This document shows, one piece after another, positions 56,431 through 64,000 of a stretch of 64,000 nucleotides of DNA. How positions within the stretch are numbered: position 1 is the stretch's first letter; each line of letters opens with the position of its first letter. Below the pieces are notes generated by a model that was not told where the DNA came from, ran no database searches, and saw only the letters and a program-made list of their open reading frames with translations. Both the position numbers and the translations under genes were made by a program. The DNA comes from Flavobacterium sp. HSC-32F16 (lineage in GTDB: Bacteria; Bacteroidota; Bacteroidia; Flavobacteriales; Flavobacteriaceae), in assembly GCF_024171645.1 (NCBI RefSeq), contig NZ_JALKAC010000006.1:186001-250000 (forward strand). The letters run 5' to 3'.

Positions 56431-56667
56431 GCCACGAATTTCAGTAATTTCCACAAATTTTTTTAAATACTAATTCGTGAAAATTCGTGCAATTCGTGGC
56501 AAAAGATATAGAGACACAGATTAAAAGGATTAAAATGATTTTTTCAATTTAATCTCCAAAATCTGCTTATTCTGCGAGAGTTAAATTTTTTTCACGCTCC
56601 CGATAGCTATCGGGATAGCAGATCGAGCAGATTTTTTTTAATCCATTTAATCTTTATAATCTGTGGC
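56431..56667. repeat. Two consecutive inverted repeats (ATTCGTGGC and ATCTGTGGC families)
   Basis: 56431-56500 has arms GCCACGAATTTCAG and GCAATTCGTGGC. 56515-56667 has arms CACAGATTAAAAGGATT and TAATCTGTGGC, with the small palindrome CCCGATAGCTATCGGG inside. Together they fill the gap before the isomerase-like gene. Confidence 0.75.
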
Positions 56668-56682
56668 AAAAAAATATAAAGC

Positions 56683-57567
56683 ATGAAATCTAAAAAACAT
56701 TTATTTATTGCAATGCTTGTTGTTATGTCGACAACATTCAACAGCTGTGCAACGGCTCAGTCTTCCAATAAAAAGCAAAAATATAAAGTTGCAGTTTGCG
56801 ACTGGATGATCTTAAAAAGACAAAAATTAGGCGCTTTTGGTTTAGCTGCTGAATTAAAAGCGGACGGAATCGAACTGGATATGGGAGGTTTAGGAAACCG
56901 ACCAACTTTTGACAGTAAATTAGGCGATCCAATTGAGAGACAAAAGTTTTTAGATAAATCAAAAGAAACTGGAGTTGGAATCAGTTCTATTGCGATGTCG
57001 GGTTTTTACGCGCAGTCTTTTGCCACAAGAGAAATCACACCTATGATCGCTGATTGTATCAAAGCCATGAAAGATATGAATGTAAAAGTTGCCTATCTTC
57101 CATTAGGAACACAAACCGATTTGGTTAAAAATCCAGAATTACGTCCAGAAGTAATTAAAAGACTGCAATGGGCAGGAAAAGAAGTAGGTAAAATTGGCGG
57201 ATTTATCGCAATTGAAACTTCTTTGAGTGCTACAGAAGAGAAAAAACTTTTAGACGAAGTGGGTTCAAAATACATTAAAAGCTCTTTCAATTTTGCGAAT
57301 GCTTTAGATAATAAAAGAGATATTTCATCAGAATTGAAAATCTTAGGAAAGAAACATTTGGCGCAGATTCACGCTTCAAATACGGATCAGTTTTGGTTAG
57401 AAAATGACAAAGCGATCGATATGCCAAAAATCAAACAAACTTTGGACGAAATGAAATGGAGCGGATGGCTTATTGTAGAACGTTCTCGCGACGTGACACA
57501 AGTACATAATGTAAAAGCCAATTACGGTGCTAATGTGGCGTATTTGAAAAAGATTTTCCAGAATTAA
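56683..57567 (+). CDS. Xylose-isomerase-like TIM-barrel lipoprotein
   Basis: 294 residues with lipobox (LFIAMLVVMSTTFNSC, Cys22) followed by ATAQSSN. The rest fits the AP endonuclease 2/xylose isomerase-like barrel: LAAELKADGIELDMGG, GVGISSIAMSGFYAQSFA, FIAIETSLSATEEKKLLDEVG, LAQIHASNTDQFWLENDKAI and MKWSGWLIVERSRD. Candidate metal ligands are Glu/Asp/His in IELDMG, AIETS, QIHAS and IVERS. Such enzymes are mostly cytoplasmic sugar (phosphate) isomerases or epimerases, yet this one is exported and lipidated. It may isomerise or epimerise an unusual free sugar, or act on a glycan, in the periplasm (inference). Confidence 0.78.
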   Translation: MKSKKHLFIAMLVVMSTTFNSCATAQSSNKKQKYKVAVCDWMILKRQKLGAFGLAAELKADGIELDMGGLGNRPTFDSKLGDPIERQKFLDKSKETGVGISSIAMSGFYAQSFATREITPMIADCIKAMKDMNVKVAYLPLGTQTDLVKNPELRPEVIKRLQWAGKEVGKIGGFIAIETSLSATEEKKLLDEVGSKYIKSSFNFANALDNKRDISSELKILGKKHLAQIHASNTDQFWLENDKAIDMPKIKQTLDEMKWSGWLIVERSRDVTQVHNVKANYGANVAYLKKIFQN

Positions 57568-57571
57568 TTTA

Positions 57572-57737
57572 TAGCCACAGATTAAAAGGATTAAAATGAT
57601 TAAAATGATTTTTCAATCTATATAAATCTTTTAATCTTTATCAAAAAATATCAAAAGAAAATCTGCTTAAATCTGCCTAATCTGCGTGCAAAAAATTTCA
57701 CGCAGATTTTTATAGATATAAGCAGATCGAGCAGATT
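57572..57737. repeat. Composite inverted repeats (C4)
   Basis: GCCACAGATTAAAAGGATT with AAATCTTTTAATC, then CTGCTTAAATCTGCC, AATCTGCGTGCAAAAAATTT, TTTCACGCAGATTTT and AGCAGATCGAGCAGATT. Same building blocks as the C-family repeats at 3218, 35760 and 51467. Confidence 0.75.
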
Positions 57738-57770
57738 ATTTTTAAAAGAATACCAAAAAAATAGCATACC

Positions 57771-60500
57771 ATGAAATATTTACAATTACTTTTTTTATGT
57801 TTTTACGTCTCTTTCGCGACAGCGCAGAACATCACAGTTGTGAGTGATCCAAGTTCGCCTAGAGCAAAATTTGGAGCAGCCAAATTATCAGAAACCCTTT
57901 CAGCAAAAGGATTCAAAGTAACTTCTGCAGATAAATTCAAAAATTCAAAAGATAAAGTAATTGTTATTGGAGAAAAAGGAACTGATTTTTGGAAACAAAA
58001 TGCTAAAAGCGCTAAAATAGATGACAGTAAATTAACAAAGAAAGAAGGTTTTCAAATCCGTACTCAAAAAAACATCATTTATATTGAAGGAACAGATGCT
58101 TCAGGTGTTTTATACGGTGCATTAGAATTGGCAGATCGTATTAAAAATTCGGGTCAGCTTCCTTCAAATTTGAATATTGACGACAGTCCAGAAATGGTAC
58201 TAAGAGGTGCTTGTATCGGAATGCAGAAACCGGTTTATCTTCCTGGACGTGATGTTTACGAATATCCGTATACACCAGAAACTTTTCCTTGGTTTTACGA
58301 TAAAGCTTTATGGATTAAGTATTTGGACATGCTGGTAGAAAACCGCATGAACTCCCTATATTTATGGAACGGACACCCTTTTGCATCTTTAGTAAAACTA
58401 AAAGAATATCCATTTGCGGTAGAAGTCAGCGATGAAGATTTTAAGAAGAACGAAGAAATCTACAAATTTCTGACTGTAGAAGCTAACAAACGAGGAATCT
58501 GGGTAATTCAGATGTTTTATAATATTATTGTTTCTAAGCCATTTGCTGAGCATTACAACATTAAAACACAAGATCGTTCGCGTCCAATTACACCATTGCT
58601 TTCAGATTATACCAGAAAATCTATTGCTGCTTTCATCGAAAAATATCCAAATGTTGGATTAATGGTTTGTTTAGGAGAAGCCATCAATACCGTTGATGAT
58701 GACGTAGAATGGTTTACCAAAACTATTATTCCGGGCGTGCGCGATGGTTTACAAGCATTAGGAAAAACAGAAGAACCGCCAATTATTTTGCGTTCTCACG
58801 ATACAGACGGACCTTTGGTTATGGAAAAATCACTTCCGTTATACAAAAACCTTTACACAGAAAGTAAATACACTGGAGAATCTTTAACGACTTATACACC
58901 GGGCGGACCTTGGGGAGAAACACATAAACAGTTAAGTTCTCTTAAATCGATTCATATTGAGAACGTACATATTCTAGCGAACTTAGAACCTTTTAGATAC
59001 GGTTCACCAGATTTTATACAGAAAACGGTAAAAGCAATGCACAGCGTTCACGGTGCTAATGCATTACATTTATATCCGCAGGCATCGTATTGGGATTGGC
59101 CTTACTCGGCAGATAAAACCAAAACAGGAGAACGTTTATTAGAAATGGATCGTGATTGGATTTGGTACAAAGCTTGGGCAAGATATGCTTGGGACAGTAA
59201 AAGAGATCGTAATGAAGAGGTTAAATATTGGGATAAAGATTTAGCTGCGAAATTCGGAACTAGTCAAGAAGCAGCAAATAACATTTTAAAAGCTTATGAA
59301 GAAACTGGAGAAATTGCACCAAAAACATTAAGACGTTTCGGAATCACAGAAGGAAACCGTCAAACCTTATTATTAGGAATGTTCGAAAGCCAATTGGTAA
59401 ATCCGTCGAAGTGGCGTGTTTATCCGGGATTTCACGAATCGTGCGGACCTGCGGGCGAATTGCTTTTAGAATATGCTAAAAAAGAATGGAATAAAGAACC
59501 ACATTCGGGCGAACTTCCAACACAGATAATTTCTGAAATAACAGAACACGGAAGATTGGCTGTTGAAGCCATTGATAAAGCCGAAGCCAGCATAACCAAA
59601 GACAAAGAAGAATTTGCACGTCTTAAAAATGATATGCATGCGTACAAAGCTTTCGCCGATTTCTTCTCAGAAAAAGTAAAAGCAGCTTTATTGGTTTTAA
59701 GATACAGTTATTCAAACGATATTACCGATTTAGACAAAGCGATGCCTCATTTAGAGAAAAGCATCGAGCATTACGAATTATTGGTAAACTTAACGAAAGA
59801 TACCTATTACTATGCGAATAGTATGCAGACCGCTCAACGTAGAATTCCAATTGGGGGAGACGATGGAAACAACAAAACTTGGGCTGAATTATTGCCACAT
59901 TATGAGCGCGAGTTGGCTAATTTTAAAAGAAATTTAGAGAAGTTAAAAGCCTCAAAAAACGGTAAAATTGAAACCAAAGAAGGAAAACCTTGGAAACCAG
60001 CCGAAGTAACTTTCATTGACGAAAAACCGGGAACATATTTAGTGAAAACCGGAACAAAAGTGTACGGAACTGATATTTCTGAGTTAACTAAAATTGCTCC
60101 TGAACTTCAAAATCTAAAAGGTTTTTCATTTGTAGAAAACGATCAAAATGAAAAAGGAACACATTTGAAGTTTAGAAATACTAAAGCGGTTAAATTAGTG
60201 GTTGGTTATTTCAATTCTGATCAAAAAAGATTTTTATTACCGCCAAGTTTAGAAACCGATGCAGCAGGAAATGCGCACGGTCAAGCCGAAGTGATTCTGG
60301 CAAGTGCGATGAATTTGAAAGATTTACCACGTGTAAACATTCACACGTATACGTTCCAGCCGGGCGACAATAAATTAGATTTAGGAAAAGGAAAAGTGTT
60401 AATTTTAGGTTTTATCGAAGCAGATCAAACCATAACGCCACGTGATGTTGGGTATATTGATGCAGGAGAAAAAGCAGCTATTGACTGGTTGTTTTATTAA
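57771..60500 (+). CDS. GH67/GH115-like glycosidase with C-terminal accessory domain
   Basis: 909 residues with signal peptide (LQLLFLCFYVSFATAQ). Residues about 25-140 match the alpha-glucuronidase/GH20b-type N-terminal domain (FKNSKDKVIVIGEKGTDFW, IEGTDASGVLYGALELADRI). A TIM barrel follows (VLRGACIGMQKPVY, MLVENRMNSLYLWNGHPFA, YPNVGLMVCLGEAINTVDDD, IILRSHDTDG, NVHILANLEPFRYGSP), with E and D residues in CLGEAIN and NLEPF as candidate catalysts. Then come a helical region (about 560-740) and a C-terminal sandwich (about 750-909, APELQ at 776). That last domain also forms the N-terminus of the 1544 propeller protein. Best read as a uronidase-type enzyme on pectic or glucuronic-acid-bearing chains; family not settled. 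Confidence 0.72.
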   Translation: MKYLQLLFLCFYVSFATAQNITVVSDPSSPRAKFGAAKLSETLSAKGFKVTSADKFKNSKDKVIVIGEKGTDFWKQNAKSAKIDDSKLTKKEGFQIRTQKNIIYIEGTDASGVLYGALELADRIKNSGQLPSNLNIDDSPEMVLRGACIGMQKPVYLPGRDVYEYPYTPETFPWFYDKALWIKYLDMLVENRMNSLYLWNGHPFASLVKLKEYPFAVEVSDEDFKKNEEIYKFLTVEANKRGIWVIQMFYNIIVSKPFAEHYNIKTQDRSRPITPLLSDYTRKSIAAFIEKYPNVGLMVCLGEAINTVDDDVEWFTKTIIPGVRDGLQALGKTEEPPIILRSHDTDGPLVMEKSLPLYKNLYTESKYTGESLTTYTPGGPWGETHKQLSSLKSIHIENVHILANLEPFRYGSPDFIQKTVKAMHSVHGANALHLYPQASYWDWPYSADKTKTGERLLEMDRDWIWYKAWARYAWDSKRDRNEEVKYWDKDLAAKFGTSQEAANNILKAYEETGEIAPKTLRRFGITEGNRQTLLLGMFESQLVNPSKWRVYPGFHESCGPAGELLLEYAKKEWNKEPHSGELPTQIISEITEHGRLAVEAIDKAEASITKDKEEFARLKNDMHAYKAFADFFSEKVKAALLVLRYSYSNDITDLDKAMPHLEKSIEHYELLVNLTKDTYYYANSMQTAQRRIPIGGDDGNNKTWAELLPHYERELANFKRNLEKLKASKNGKIETKEGKPWKPAEVTFIDEKPGTYLVKTGTKVYGTDISELTKIAPELQNLKGFSFVENDQNEKGTHLKFRNTKAVKLVVGYFNSDQKRFLLPPSLETDAAGNAHGQAEVILASAMNLKDLPRVNIHTYTFQPGDNKLDLGKGKVLILGFIEADQTITPRDVGYIDAGEKAAIDWLFY

Positions 60501-60926
60501 GAATAATTTACTGCGTCAGTTCGCTATCGCTCGTGTGGGCGTGTCCCTCCGGGTCTGGCTTTCGGCTATATTCCCGATTAACAAAAACTACGGCTAAAAA
60601 GCCTTGTTTTTCTAAATCGGGAGATACCGCCTCAATCCCTCACGCGAATAAACGTAAAGTTAAACCTGACGGGTTTTGAAAACCGGTCAGGTTTATAAGC
60701 AAAGTATAAACACAATCTTGTATCCCGAGGAACGAGGGATCTCCGCAAGAAGCTCCGTACAGTTTGTCATTTCGAGGAACGAGAAATCACACGCGGGATT
60801 CGACAAAGATTGGGAATAACTATGAGGAGTTTCTAGTGTGATTTCTCCCTTCGGTCGAAATGACAAAAGCGAGTTAAATAAAAACTTTAATAACCTTATA
60901 TTACTTATATGGTTTAATAAGAAAAT
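60501..60926. repeat. 426-bp gap of stacked repeats D, B and A
   Basis: In order: family D copy 3 from GGGCGTGTCCCTCCGGGT to CCCTCACGCG (60537-60646), with the CCCGATTAACAAAAACTACG / AAATCGGG stem; B palindrome AAACCTGACGGG..CCGGTCAGGTTT (60662-60694); a truncated family A half (about 60717-60760, CTTGTATCCCGAGGAACGAG); and a full family A copy 7 from TTGTCATTTCGAGGAACGAG to CGGTCGAAATGACAA (60764-60866). No gene and no susC-type operator seen. Confidence 0.8.
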
Positions 60927-63900
60927 ATGAATAGAATAGTTTTTTTTATTTTTTGTTTTTTTTCAAGTCTTTGTTTTGTTTGGAGTCAAAGCAAAGATTC
61001 AGGGAAGTTTCGTAAAGAAATCTCGCTGAATTCGTCTTGGGAAACCGTAATCTTGGAAAATCTTCCTGCACAAGAAGACAGGTTTGTAGACCTTCCAGAA
61101 ACTGATTCCAATTGGCAGAAGGTTAGCATACCTCACAATTGGGATCATTATTATGGTTTCAGAAGAACAAAACATGGAAATCTGCATGGTACTGCTTGGT
61201 ACAAAAAAACGCTTAAACTGGATAAAAAAGACCGTTCAAAACGGCATTTTCTTTATTTCGAAGGTGTAAGTTCGTATGCAACGGTTTGGGTAAATGGTAA
61301 AAAAGTAGGCGAACACAAAGGCGGGAGAACGACCTTTACTTTAGATATCTCTAAAGCTGTTTCTTTCGACAAAGAAAATATCATTTTAGTAAAAGCTTCA
61401 CATCCTTCTTTTATTGCCGATTTACCTTGGGTTTGCGGTGGCTGTTCTGGAGAATGGGGATTTTCAGAAGGTTCTCAGCCAATGGGAATTTTCAGACCAG
61501 TTTCTTTGGTAATTACAAATGATGTGAGAATTCAGCCTTTCGGTGTTCATATCTGGAATGATAAATCAGTTTCCAAACAAAAAGCGATTCTTCATACTAC
61601 TACAGAAATCAAGAATTACGGTACTTCACAACGAAATTTAATTATTGAAAACATTCTTTTTGATGCTTCAGGAAAGAAAGTTGTTATTATAAAAAGCGAC
61701 AACAAAATCAATTCGGGAGAAACAAAAGAAATAGCACAGACACTTCCTGAGATTCGGAATCCGAAATTATGGTCGCCATCGAATCCGTATTTGTATAAAT
61801 TGGTGACTTCAGTTTACGAAAACGGAAAAATAATCGATCAGTTAGCAACGTCTTATGGAATTCGCTGGGTAAGCTGGCCGGTTAGCCGTGATGGAAAAGA
61901 CAATCGTTTTTTCATTAATGACGAACCTGTTTTTATAAATGGCGTCTGCGAATACGAACATTTAATTGGAAAAAGTCATTCGTTTTCAGACGAAATGATT
62001 CATTCCCGAATCGAACAGATCAAAGCAGGCGGATTTAATGCTTTTAGAGAAGCACATCAGCCTCATAATTTATTATATCAAAAAGAATTAGATGAAAACG
62101 GAATCTTGTTTTGGAGCCAGTTTTCGGCACATATTTGGTACGATACGCCTGAGTTTAAAGAAAACTTCAAAACTCTTTTACGAGAATGGATTAAGGAACG
62201 CAGAAACAGTCCATCAGTTGTCATGTGGGGATTGCAGAATGAAAGTACCATTCCAAAAGAATTTGCAGAAGAATGTACGCAAATTATTCGTGAAATGGAT
62301 CCGTTATCAGCTTCACAACGCATTGTAACGACTTGTAATGGCGGAGAAGGAACAGATTGGAATGTCGTTCAAAACTGGTCTGGAACATATGGCGGAGATC
62401 CGTTGAAATATCATTTAGAAATGACCACTCAGCTTTTAAACGGAGAATACGGCGCATGGCGTTCAGCCGATTTACATACGGAAGGTGAGTTTGATCAAAA
62501 AGGAACTTTAAGCGAAAACCGTTTTTCTCAATTAATGGAAATTAAAGTCCGTGAAGCCGAATCGGTTCGTGATAAAATTGCGGGACAATTCAACTGGCTT
62601 TTTGCTTCGCACGAAAATCCGGGAAGAGTGCAGAATGGAGAAGGTTTTAGAGATATCGATAAAGTTGGACCAGTAAACTACAAAGGACTTTTTACCATTT
62701 GGGGAGAACCTTTGGATGCGTTTTATATGTATCGCGCGAATTATGTTTCAAACAAAACCAATCCGATGGTTTATATCGTTTCGCACACTTGGCCAAGCCG
62801 TTGGGAAACAGCGGGAATCAAAAACGGAATCGATATTTATTCGAATTGTGATGAAGTAGAATTGTTCAACGATGTTAATAAATCTTCTTTAGGAAAATTA
62901 AAAAATCCAGGAATCGGACAGCATTTCCAGTTTAACAATGTTAATATTCATTACAATGTTTTGTATGCCGTTGGATATGTAAACGGAAAAGCGGTTGCCA
63001 AAGATTATATCGTTTTAAATAATCTGCCAAAAGCACCAAATTTAGATGCTTTAATAACTGATAAATCAGATGTTACAAAAGCAAAAAGCGGTTACAATTA
63101 TATTTATAGAGTCAATTGCGGAGGTTCAGAATTGACAGATTCTGCTGGAAATACATGGTTTACCGATACACATAAAAACGGACAAAACACTTGGGGTTCA
63201 TTATCATGGACCGATAATTTTGAAAAACTTCCAGATTTTTTCGCCAGTCAAAGAACCACTTTCGACCCGATAAACGGAACAAAAGATTCGGAATTATTTC
63301 AAAGTTTTAGATACGGCGTTGATAAATTACGTTATGAATTTCCTGCATCTGACGGAGAATATTTGGTAGAATTGTATTTCACAGAGCCTTGGTACGGAAC
63401 TGGCGGAGGTTTAGACTGCAAAGGCTGGCGTTTGTTTGATGTTGCCATCAATGAAAATGTTGTTTTAAAAGATTTCGATATTTGGGCAGAATCTGGACAT
63501 GACAACGCTTTGAAGAAAACATTCAAAGTAAAAAGCACAAATGGAAAAATAGTTATTTCGTTCCCGAATGTAAAAGCTTCGCAGGCTATTATTTCGGCAA
63601 TTGCAATTGCGACAAAGGATATTCACGCAAGACCAGCATCAGAATCTCCAAAAAACATTCAAAATCTGGTTTTAGATTCTTATGATAAAACCAACAAAGT
63701 AGCTTCATGGCTGGATATTAATTCCAACCAATATTCAGATTCTGATGTTGTTTTTACCGAATTGCCTTCGGAAATTTTTGGAGCAGATTATTTACAGTTT
63801 TCATCTCATTCTAAAAATAAAGGTTCGTTTACCGCTAAAGAAGAATCGACTGTTTATATTTTACTTGATGATAAATCGAAAGTATTAAAAGGGTTTTCAG

Positions 63901-64000
63901 ATTATAAAAAAATAGAAGAAAAAGCGAAAAACAGCAACGGAATTTCATTTGATGTTTTCACTAAAAAAATTAATAAGGGCGAGAAAGTTCTTTTTGATAA
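60927..64000 (+). CDS. GH2 glycosidase with malectin-like domain (3' truncated by window)
   Basis: Reads open from ATG 60927 to the window end, more than 1020 residues, with signal peptide (MNRIVFFIFCFFSSLCFVWSQ). N-terminal sandwich (YFEGVSSYATVWVNGKKVGEH), Ig-like domain, and TIM barrel from about residue 320. Acid/base E439 in WGLQNES and nucleophile E507 in LLNGEYGAW are intact. After a DUF4982-like stretch comes a malectin-like carbohydrate-binding domain (about residues 725-890, YRVNCGGSELTDSAGNTWF, YLVELYFTEPWYGTGGG). It differs from the LacZ-type GH2 at 4719, having no small-chain domain. Beta-galactosidase, beta-glucuronidase or beta-arabinosidase are all possible. The C-terminus is outside the window. 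Confidence 0.9.
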   Translation, partial: MNRIVFFIFCFFSSLCFVWSQSKDSGKFRKEISLNSSWETVILENLPAQEDRFVDLPETDSNWQKVSIPHNWDHYYGFRRTKHGNLHGTAWYKKTLKLDKKDRSKRHFLYFEGVSSYATVWVNGKKVGEHKGGRTTFTLDISKAVSFDKENIILVKASHPSFIADLPWVCGGCSGEWGFSEGSQPMGIFRPVSLVITNDVRIQPFGVHIWNDKSVSKQKAILHTTTEIKNYGTSQRNLIIENILFDASGKKVVIIKSDNKINSGETKEIAQTLPEIRNPKLWSPSNPYLYKLVTSVYENGKIIDQLATSYGIRWVSWPVSRDGKDNRFFINDEPVFINGVCEYEHLIGKSHSFSDEMIHSRIEQIKAGGFNAFREAHQPHNLLYQKELDENGILFWSQFSAHIWYDTPEFKENFKTLLREWIKERRNSPSVVMWGLQNESTIPKEFAEECTQIIREMDPLSASQRIVTTCNGGEGTDWNVVQNWSGTYGGDPLKYHLEMTTQLLNGEYGAWRSADLHTEGEFDQKGTLSENRFSQLMEIKVREAESVRDKIAGQFNWLFASHENPGRVQNGEGFRDIDKVGPVNYKGLFTIWGEPLDAFYMYRANYVSNKTNPMVYIVSHTWPSRWETAGIKNGIDIYSNCDEVELFNDVNKSSLGKLKNPGIGQHFQFNNVNIHYNVLYAVGYVNGKAVAKDYIVLNNLPKAPNLDALITDKSDVTKAKSGYNYIYRVNCGGSELTDSAGNTWFTDTHKNGQNTWGSLSWTDNFEKLPDFFASQRTTFDPINGTKDSELFQSFRYGVDKLRYEFPASDGEYLVELYFTEPWYGTGGGLDCKGWRLFDVAINENVVLKDFDIWAESGHDNALKKTFKVKSTNGKIVISFPNVKASQAIISAIAIATKDIHARPASESPKNIQNLVLDSYDKTNKVASWLDINSNQYSDSDVVFTELPSEIFGADYLQFSSHSKNKGSFTAKEESTVYILLDDKSKVLKGFSDYKKIEEKAKNSNGISFDVFTKKINKGEKVLFD

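Noticed and set aside
1..64000. Type IX secretion C-terminal domains on the lyases
   Set aside because: The C-termini of the PL1 and glycosidase proteins show no recognisable sorting domain; they end in the calcium repeat, an Ig-like tail or the enzyme sandwich.
1..64000. Rhamnogalacturonan-I as main target
   Set aside because: No PL9, PL11, PL4 or GH105 seen; rhamnosidases and beta-galactosidase alone do not require RG-I. Kept only as an alternative because the locus extends beyond both window ends.

Overview
The window is one long, almost entirely plus-strand carbohydrate-degradation locus from a Bacteroidota bacterium, most probably a Flavobacterium (inference). The grounds are low GC, a SusC/SusD pair, dense exported glycosidases, promoter elements of the TTG / TAnnTTTG type, a SusD lipoprotein start (C-S-D-N-F) resembling the Flavobacterium surface-export signal, and AT-rich leaders with little Shine-Dalgarno character. 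There are 31 coding regions, two of them cut by the window ends. All but one are on the plus strand, and nearly all carry a signal peptide or lipobox.

Layout. 1-21.8 kb: end of a GH78 alpha-L-rhamnosidase, two five-bladed propeller (GH43-like) proteins, a GH2 beta-galactosidase, a GH106 alpha-L-rhamnosidase, an SGNH acetylesterase, a DUF5703 protein, a multidomain PL1 lyase, a GH127 beta-L-arabinofuranosidase and a CE8 pectin methylesterase. 21.8-27.8 kb: a 674-bp regulatory gap, then susC and susD. 28-42 kb: PL1 lyase, DUF3826 protein, second PL1 paralogue, a beta-helix plus C-terminal-domain fusion, a GH140-like apiosidase, a GH28 polygalacturonase, a GH43 and a sialidase-like propeller. 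42-54 kb: GH78, an alpha/beta-hydrolase esterase with an STN-like N-terminus, GH95, an MGH1-like (alpha/alpha)6 lipoprotein and another GH78. 54.4-54.9 kb: a lone reverse-strand cytoplasmic gene. 55-64 kb: a second promoter followed by a sialidase-like lipoprotein, a xylose-isomerase-like lipoprotein, a GH67/GH115-like glycosidase and a GH2-malectin protein that runs off the end.

How it fits together. Pectin methylesterase, PL1 and GH28 would open homogalacturonan. Rhamnosidases, GH2, GH43, GH95, GH127, GH140 and two esterases would strip side chains. SusC/SusD would bind and import oligosaccharides. The combination GH140 + GH106 + GH78 + GH95 + GH127 + GH2 + CE8 + GH28 + PL1 resembles the rhamnogalacturonan-II locus of Bacteroides thetaiotaomicron, so RG-II or another highly branched pectin is the best guess for the substrate. 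No RG-I backbone lyase (PL9/PL11), no GH105, no regulator, no inner-membrane transporter and no cytoplasmic sugar catabolism gene lies in the window.

Most notable non-coding signals. (1) A shared promoter architecture occurs upstream of susC and upstream of the 55.3-kb gene: a CAGGAY direct repeat with 10-bp period, then TTG, then TATTTTTR, with the same 35-nt operator-to-(-7) spacing at both sites. (2) The gaps between genes are packed with several families of palindromic, REP-like repeats, and one pair is placed as inverted repeats flanking a GH78 gene.
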